DNA from: Epiperipatus broadwayi
Taxonomy: Eukaryota; Onychophora; Udeonychophora; Euonychophora; Peripatidae
DNA: 64,000 nt
Assembly (NCBI GenBank): GCA_028023455.1
Contig: JAQFVV010006215.1
Location: 13,185,473 to 13,249,472 of the forward strand
Reading direction: 5' to 3'
This document shows positions 29,901-38,900 of this stretch, in pieces. Both the position numbers and the translations under genes were made by a program. A model generated the notes under the pieces. The model searched no databases. It was not told the DNA's origin and saw only the letters and a list, made by a program, of their open reading frames with translations. Position 1 is the stretch's first letter; every line of letters starts with the position of its first letter.

Positions 29901-32900
29901 ATCTAATGCTTACTCATCCAATATCCCCACACTATTTTCTAGCATGTGGCTTTTATCAGTGAGGACCCTTGGATTAGCATCTAATGCAACCATCCAGCAG
30001 CCACCTTTTACCATTTTCCACCCTAAGTTTTAACCATATTCTCTATCCTGTTCCATTCCATTTCTACAACATCATCTTTGTCCATTCTCTTTATATCTAG
30101 ATCCCTCTTATCTTTTCCAAACCCAGCATAAAAAACAAGAACCCTCTTTCACTTTGTTTATATTTATTCTCTCACAACTTCATTATTTGTACCCTTTCTG
30201 CTTGTAAGCTTTTACATTCAATTAGCAGATGACTAATATTTTTCATGCCTTCCTTACATATCTTGCAGACTACATCACCTACATTTCTCCATTTGTGTAT
30301 ATATTCCCATGTTGCTAACAATTCTATTTGAGCCTTAAACAATAAACTACTTTCCTTGCTATTATTGTAGATTGACCCACACCCAAGATTCTGTTTACTT
30401 CTATATATATTTAAATTCTTTTTACTCTCCATAATAGTTCTCCATCTCTCCAACCTCCCTATTTTTATTAATGTATCTACTCTTTTATCCCATTCTTTGC
30501 CTCTATAACACACAACAATCCTCCTAATATAGTCATCCCATCTTTTGTACAAGTATACTGACATAAAGTCTTTATCCAAATCTGCATACAGTACTACCTC
30601 TCTCATCCATCTTGTGCCTGTTGCTTGTAACCCAATTAAATTCTATTTTGGCTAATCTCTTACTATTCATAAATTGCAATCTCCCGAACATTTTGCTTTT
30701 TGTATATCTCTATAAAAACTTGACCATCCCATTTCTCCTTGAATTGCCTCCTTTGCCATCCACACATCTGCATCTAATGTAGTAAATTATCCATATAGTA
30801 GTGTACCCAATGCAAGTCTTAGTAATCAATGGATGCTATTTACTGCCTACTCATCCAATATTCCCAAACTAATTTTTAGCTTGTGACCAAAATGGGTTCA
30901 GCTCTACATAACTGTCAAGCGGTTTGGATTGAAAACATTATTGTGTTTTCATCTCAATCTCCTAGCTTTTTAGTTAACTAAATAGATAAAAGGTAACTTT
31001 TGGTGGGTTGCATTAGATCATAAGATCTAAGCGCAGTGCTCTCAGATCCTAGGCTTCTCACTGATAAAAGCCACAAGCTAGAAACTAATCTGGGGATATT
31101 AAATGAATGGGCATTAGGTAGGGAGTTTATGCACAAACTTTCCTGCATCCATAGATTACTAAGGCTCTACTATATAAAGAGTTTGTTACTGTTATTAATA
31201 TTTTTTCGTAGTAACTTAAATATTATAATAATTCTGCATTCATTAATTTTTGTTTAAAAACACTTGCCTTATGTCTTCTTAAATTGTGTTATATTAAACT
31301 GATAATAATGTATCCATATTTAAGATATATTAATTTCATATATGCATAGAAATGACTTTTCTAAGATCATAACTAGAAAAAAAAAAGATAAAACACATTA
31401 ATTCCTTTCTGTGAAAAAACTTTGTACAAAACCTATTCAATTTATGTAAAATCACAGATATATTGATTGAGAAAGTCTATCTATTTACAAAATTATGAGC
31501 CATACATATTTTGAATGGTGTTTTAAAAAGGTACATCTAAATCTGATTTAGCAAAGATTAATGAATGTTAGCAAGAAAGAAGAGAATATAACAATGCATT
31601 CTTTAAAAGCTTTTTTGTGAGCCTAGTCATATGCCAGTTTTAAATGATTGAAAAAGATAATGAAATGATATTCAAATCCGTCTTTATCTACTAATGTATT
31701 AAATAATTCTATTTTAGTTTTATAAAGTATTATAACATTTTGTACTTGGTAACTAATTTTCACAAATAAATTTATTTTATAGTATTTTATTTAGTGGGAT
31801 ATAAATTTAATTTATGATTTGTTTTTTTTTTTTTTTGATTCTGTAGATTATATATATATATATATTAATAAATAATAAAAAAATTACTTACTGTAAAATT
31901 TCCACTTTTCCACATATATACATATATCTTCATTGTTTATTTTAGGAATTGGAATTTTATTTTAGTTTTATTGAGAATAGTGAGCAGAAAATTGAGTATG
32001 CAAAGAAAATGGAATGCCATAAAGTGGTTATAGATGTAATATTATTTTTTTCCCTTTGTATTCAAAATCAAATTTATAAGTTATTTGTAAGATAATAATG
32101 TTTTATTATTATTGCTATTAGACCTATGTTACTATGCGAGACCTTCAGCAGTTAAATCTCTATAGCTCCAAAATTCCAAAGAACAGCAGAGATGCACATT
32201 ATTTGGCTGATATACTTAGATCATCAGTAAGTTAAATTTGCTATTTAAATATTTATATATGAAAAATTAATAATTATATTTATTTAAATTGTTGATATTG
32301 AAATATTTGACTGTGAATCAGCAATAAGATAAATTTCCAATTAAAAAATTTATATATTAATAATTATGTGTATATTGTGTAACGAGCACAGACGTTCGTT
32401 ACACTGTTTTTTTTATTTATTAAACATGAAAGTAAATTAAAAAGTTCGCATTTAAAAATTTTCTTTAAGAATTAAAAATTGAAATTAAATATCATCTTAA
32501 ACTCGTATATATTAAATCACACAGATAATGAAAAATTATTAAAATAAAACTTTATTAAAGAAAAAGTATTTTAAAACTAAATTTTAAACAGATTTGTAGA
32601 TAAAATTATATCTTTAAATTTATCTTTAAATATATCTTTGATTTGGAAAACAGGTTAATTAATCAGAAATGGAAATGATAAATTTAATTAGTCAAATGTA
32701 AACCAGCCTTGGGCATTTAAATGTAAAAACATCGGTCAGATAGGAAAACAATAGAAACTTTTAACAAATGAAATAAATCCATTGGGAAATCGGACCTCAA
32801 CGAAAAGGATCATCACATCGATGACGTAATGTTAAGTCAATCTTTCAAAGTAATATAAAAGGACAAGTTTGGAAATTATGAGTAAATGATAGATTATTTA

Positions 32901-35900
32901 CGATGTGACAGATAGGTGTTAGTGCTGAAGTGAAGGAGAAGGGATTGAAAAGACAGCACTCTTCAATCCCTTCAGTTCTGCTAAGAAAGAAAGAGAAATG
33001 AACTATCGTTTTCTACATTGAGGACTAGTTAAAGCAAAAATCTCCGGATGGATAAATAAATCGGCCTTCAGAATATTAACCTCTTTAGGACGGCGTGGGA
33101 ATTCACGTTCATGGCAAGTAACGGATAAAGTTGGACGTTTTAAAAATCATAAGAACTTTATATTCACTTGAAACAATAAGAACTCTAAATTTTAAAACTT
33201 TTTAGTAAATAATGCAATAGAATCCTATCTGACCAAACTAAATTCTTCATTAATAATGTTATTTGATGTATTTGTTATTTATTTATTTAAAATCATTTCC
33301 ATTTATTTAACTTTGTTCTTTAAGTTTATTTATGATTTCTGTTTTCCGATAAATTAAAATATATCAATGTTAAACTTAAGTTGGGCGTGAATGGTTGTAT
33401 AGATTTGGAAAGTTATATTAGGGGAGGGTAATCTTAGGTTATTTATGTCGTTGTTAAATTGGGTCAGTGGATTGGATATATTGATGTAGTTAGTAGATGT
33501 AGTCGGAGATTCGCTACTGGCAGAATCGTTTATATATACGCCGCACTCACCCGTTTGCCTATGGAAGGAATTATAAGACGGAGAGCGCAGTTCCTTTCTA
33601 TGGAGTTTTTTTTTATTGCTCTTCTTGTCAGATAGATGTCATATTCTTATTTGACGAGAGGCAATTTCTTCTCTTAACTTTTTGGTGCCGCCGTATTTCG
33701 TATTACATTGAATACATCGATATATCAGATAGATTGGCGCCTGTTTGGCTGCGATTTTTAGCCTAAGGTTAAATAGAGATAGAATGTTTATTTTCAAAAG
33801 CAAATTTATGTAGTCTATTCATACTCGACACTAAATAAAAATGCATTAAATTTAAGTTGTTTATAGACGTTTGCATGGATTCATTATTGGTTAATTATGT
33901 TTTGGATTTCATATTTGATCAAAATATATAGACATTCGATAAATAATGATACCTTACTGGTGAGTATCTAAAATGTATTTATTCGGATGTCTTTTAAGTT
34001 ATTGGTGACAATGCAAGTATCTTATGGTGAATACTATTGGGTTACGTATAAATTTCCCTCCGCAATTGTCAGTAATCAATAATTTTGTATTTTGATCGTT
34101 TATGTTTATTTTGAAATGTTTTTGACCGTGAAATCTATGTAACCGATCTATATTCAACATTATAAACAAGCTTTCATAAATTTATCTGTGCGAACTTAAT
34201 TAAAATGTAAAATTAGAGTATAATAGTAATTAAATGTAAATTAAAGTCAAAAATCAAAGTTAAAAATCTAGGTTAAATTTTGAAATGTAAAACTAATACT
34301 AAAATAATTTTAAATCTTATATATATGTGAAATAAATAAATGTTTGTGTGTTAATTACTGGCAGTGGCTTATTTTATTCTTTTTTTTTTATATACTCTCA
34401 GATTATATTTTTAAATCTCTGCTATTCCACTGAGCTAGTGACATGGGCTAACGATCAGAATCAAAATTTAAAAAAAAAATAAATAATTTTTTTTTTGACT
34501 TACGTATCTGTCTACTCTATAAATTTTTCTAGGTTCAAATGCCTAGATGGCGCCCTGTAGTGCAGTTTACGTAAGTCTACATTCTCCGGATCGTTACAAT
34601 TGCTAACATTAAAATCTTATATTGTGAATCTTTTATGCTTATATTTAATAATTGAAAATACATATACTTAACACTTACTACTAATTATTAGTTTCAATGT
34701 CATTCCAGATCATCTTCTAATGCCTTAACTTTTCTCTCCAAATACTTCTTTCCTAACTTCAATAATAATCACTTTCTATGTGCACTTAAATGAAATTTAT
34801 TATTTCCAAATCTAAATTGACAGATTTGACATCGATTTTTTTCTTTCTTCTTTTTTTCAATCTTTTAATATTTCCCTATTATATTTTTCTATTTTTTAAA
34901 AATATAATCAATCTCTGTTCTTGAGAAATCCCTCCTTCTCCCCAACCAACTTTTCTTCTTAATATTGTCTAATCATTTTCTCCAGTTTTTTTTTTAAAAC
35001 CATAATGAAAGCATTCTGATATTTTTGTATTTTAAATAGTTGTAGTTTCTACTTTATTCGTATTTCTTTTTTAATTTTAGTTTTAATTGTCATAGAAGAA
35101 TCTTATTTATTTTGATATTGAAATCCTAGTTGCATTAGCAATTTTCATTTCCTAATAATTATTTAAAATTTTTTATTGTAAATATTCTATCAAGTCTATT
35201 TCAAATAGTTTTTTTTTTTCCTGCTGAATTACTATGGATGATTTATGCCATGTTTTATTTCAATAATCTAAGTTTTGGAAAACAATTGAAGATTATTTGC
35301 AAAAAAGTGTGGAAATGTTTTATTTAACATGTATTATTGCTGAGAAGCTATATTAACTGGTTTTACCTGTGATAATTGTAAAAACAACTTTCTAGCTCAG
35401 GAAACAAAATAGTTGATCAAATCAACTAGTATAATGGGACATATTATTTAAAAGTTTAATTTATTATTAATGAACAATTATCTGTAATTTAGGCTGGAAT
35501 TTATTCTAAAATATTTAATGCAAAATGTGTAAAATGATTTAAATTTATTAACATTTATGTCTTGATTGTAATAAAATTGATTTTGATACACAGACTGATT
35601 GTGATATTTAACAACAAAGAAAATACTTCTTTTCAAAATACTCCCAAATGTAAAATTTAATTTGGATTTGTATTTTTTATGCTTTAGTAAACAAGAAATA
35701 AACTCTAACTTAATAACAACAATTGTTGTAAACAAATTTTTTAAAATTTTAAATCACTTCTGTGCCATGTAATTAAAATTGAAACAAAATTAATAGTTTA
35801 ATTAAAGAGAATTTATTTTTAAAAGAAACACTAATGATTGTGATTAAACAAAAAGATTTTTTATCAAATTTATGTTAAAGCTGATAGTACTAATAATAAA

Positions 35901-38900
35901 GCTACACAAAGTAATAATAAGCAAGAGAGTAAATCTCAACAATCTAAGAAAGAAAAACTAATAATGAAAATGTTATTGGAAGTCATTCATCTCATAATAA
36001 AATTAAAATGGATACTGATATTGATACTAATAATGATAAAAAGAAAAATCATAGTAAAAATGAAAAGCAGAATGAAATCATTGGGACTTTGGCTAAATTA
36101 TTGGAATCATCTGATTATACAGAAAAAAAAAAAAGCTGACACGCTAACCAAATTAATTGGACTAGATAGAGAAATTAAAGATATCATTAGCTTCATTACA
36201 CTATTATACTATAAGCAAAATACTAATAGAAAGAAAGCAAAGGTATAATGGGAACACAAACAAATCACAAGAAAATCAAGGATAATATATATAAAAAAAA
36301 TTTTTTCAGAATATGACAATGACTGAGATATTAATTATCTAACTAACAATCTTAATACATCAATTGTGTGTTATAAAATCTAATTTAAAAATAAAAAGTC
36401 TGCTTTTGTTTACATTCCAGTGGATAATCAATATGCAGAATATAAAATAAACCCAGTGTTTTGCCCACTTGGTTCAGTCTTATTTCCTAAGCATGGAAGA
36501 TTACATAGTAAATTGGTAACTTCTAATGATAATAATGTCACAAGTTTTCTAGAAAACTTATCAAGTGTATAAAAAGAAGATTTTTTATAATCTATTCAAG
36601 AAATATTGACATAGAATGTTTTTAAATAATTTTAAAAATTGTTGATTTTTCATAATTGAAAAAAAAAAATAAAACGGGATTTTCATTATACATGAAAAAT
36701 GTGCAAAATAATATTAGTAATAATCCAAGTAAATTTTGGAATATCATAAAGAAACTATCTTAAAGTCAAAATTTCAGAAACGACTGATGTTAAACTAGAT
36801 GATTTTTATAAACATTTCTCATTTTGAATGTGTCACACTCATGAAAGTTCACACTATTACTGTTTTGCTAATAATCTTATAGACAACAATAATTCAATCA
36901 ACATAATTAGTTTGAAGTGAGATTATAAATGCATTTAGATCTTCGAAAATGAAAGAATATTGCACATGATAATATATATATATATATACACACACATTCA
37001 TCTATAAAAGTTTGTTTTGAGTTTTTAGTTCAAATTCTAACATGCATATTTAACTTAGCTTTAAAAACTTCTTTTTCTGATTGCTAGAAAATTGCAAAAG
37101 TAATCACAATTTATAAATCAGGAAAAAAATCAGATCTGTCTAAACATTTCTTTATGCCCATTTGTGCAAAATTATTAGAAAATAATATATAGCAGAATTA
37201 TATAGTCTTTTTTCTATACATAGTTTTCTGCCAGGATTTTATTGAAACAAACTTGTTATATATATTAGATGTTATATATAGCATAAACTAATGACTCATA
37301 TCACCAACTTGTGTTATTTATTTTGATTTATCTAAAGATTTTGATAAAGTGGATTGCAAAAATATACTATTGAAAGCAGACAAAATTGGTTGACTGTCTT
37401 TTAAAACTTCTAAATTATTTTCTTTATTAATATTTCAAATGCTCATATCACTGGAGAATCTTTCATGATTATTTATAAATATGGAATTTCCAAACAAGTA
37501 TTTTAAGTCTTATACTTTTTGCTGCTATATCTTTGACTTGATATCTATTATAGATGAAAAAAGTATTTTTTATTGTTCAGATGATATTTTTAGAAATCTA
37601 ACATATAAGTGATGCTAACAATGTGCAAATGAAAATAATAAAATGTAATTCAGTATCTTATCCAAAGAAAACTATAATTAGTAATACTCAATATTTTATT
37701 AGTGGTAGCAAAATTATTAGAAATTTTAATTAAACAGATCTGGGACTTGTTTTCACTAGTAGATTTATATTTAAGAATCATATTTAAATAGTGGTTAATA
37801 ATTTTTTTAAAATTATGGGTATGATTTTTAAGATCAAATATTCAATTTAAATTAAAAACATGTCAGTTATTTTTTTTTGACATTTTAATTTTATCTGTTT
37901 GCATTATGAATCTATTATTTGGAACTCATACAATCAATCAAATATAAAAAAAATTACAAAAACTTCAGGACAAATATTTTAAATATATTTATAAAGATAA
38001 ACGGTATGTATAATAGAAGATTGATAAATGACGTACTTGTTAAAATTAGTTAATATATGACACTGTATCATTATAACATACAATATTCAGGATTCTAATG
38101 TTTAATTCTAGATGTCTTGAATTATTTTAGTTACCTATCTTGAAACATCCTTTTAATTCTTTTGCCATATATTTTTCTATGTTTAGTAATACTTACATAT
38201 TTACATGTCCGTTGATTATAGTTTTGAAAAAAAAAAAATTATTTATTAAAGGAATTTTCTGATTTTTATCCCATTTATAAATAAAGATTTAAAAAAAAGT
38301 GACTTCAATTTTAGCACAATATTTGGAAATACATTTTAATATAAACTTCAGGAAATCTTATTATTGTTTATATTAAAGATTGCAATTACATATTGAATTA
38401 ATTCAATCAATTTTTACATGAATTAACATTTCTTAGATAATTTTTTTTTTTTGAAAATGGCAAATAATTTTGGGAATTAGTTTTTCATCAATTTTCATAA
38501 AAATGTAATTAAAAAAATCAGATATGAATCATTAATTAATAAATATTTTTATTTGTGAAATTAGTATTAATCTATTGGGATCATTTAAAACATGAAAATT
38601 TGAATTTTTTAAATCTATTTTCTTCTATAGAATTATATATATTTATAAGGTACTTGAACTCAGACTTTCAATCTCCCTACAGCTATGCACTACATCTTAT
38701 ACAACTGATACACATGACCACATACATGTGAAAAAGATAAATGATCTCCAATATACATATTTTGTGCTGAACCAGCACTCATCAGTTGGTCCAGCAATCA
38801 GTGCTTAGTTTATATTAAGATAGCAAATCTTCAAACTTTAATGGACAAGCTTCAATCTTCTCCATCCTCCAACTTTTCAGTTATCTATATCATTGAAAAT

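Larger units (their letters stand above)
32378..34598. mobile_element. 2.2-kb solo LTR-like element with 4-bp target duplication
   Basis: Begins TGTAACGAG and ends GGATCGTTACA (5'-TG...CA-3' with an 8-bp TGTAACGA/TCGTTACA inverted terminus), flanked by ATTG at 32374-32377 and 34599-34602. No internal coding region or second LTR, so it reads as a solo LTR left by recombination. TATATATA at 33531-33538 followed by GC-richer sequence, and AATAAA at 34331-34336, fit a promoter and polyadenylation signal on the plus strand. GC islands at 33050-33120 and 33520-33740 stand out. A DNA transposon with short TIRs is the alternative. It lies in the last VIPAS39 intron. Confidence 0.65.
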
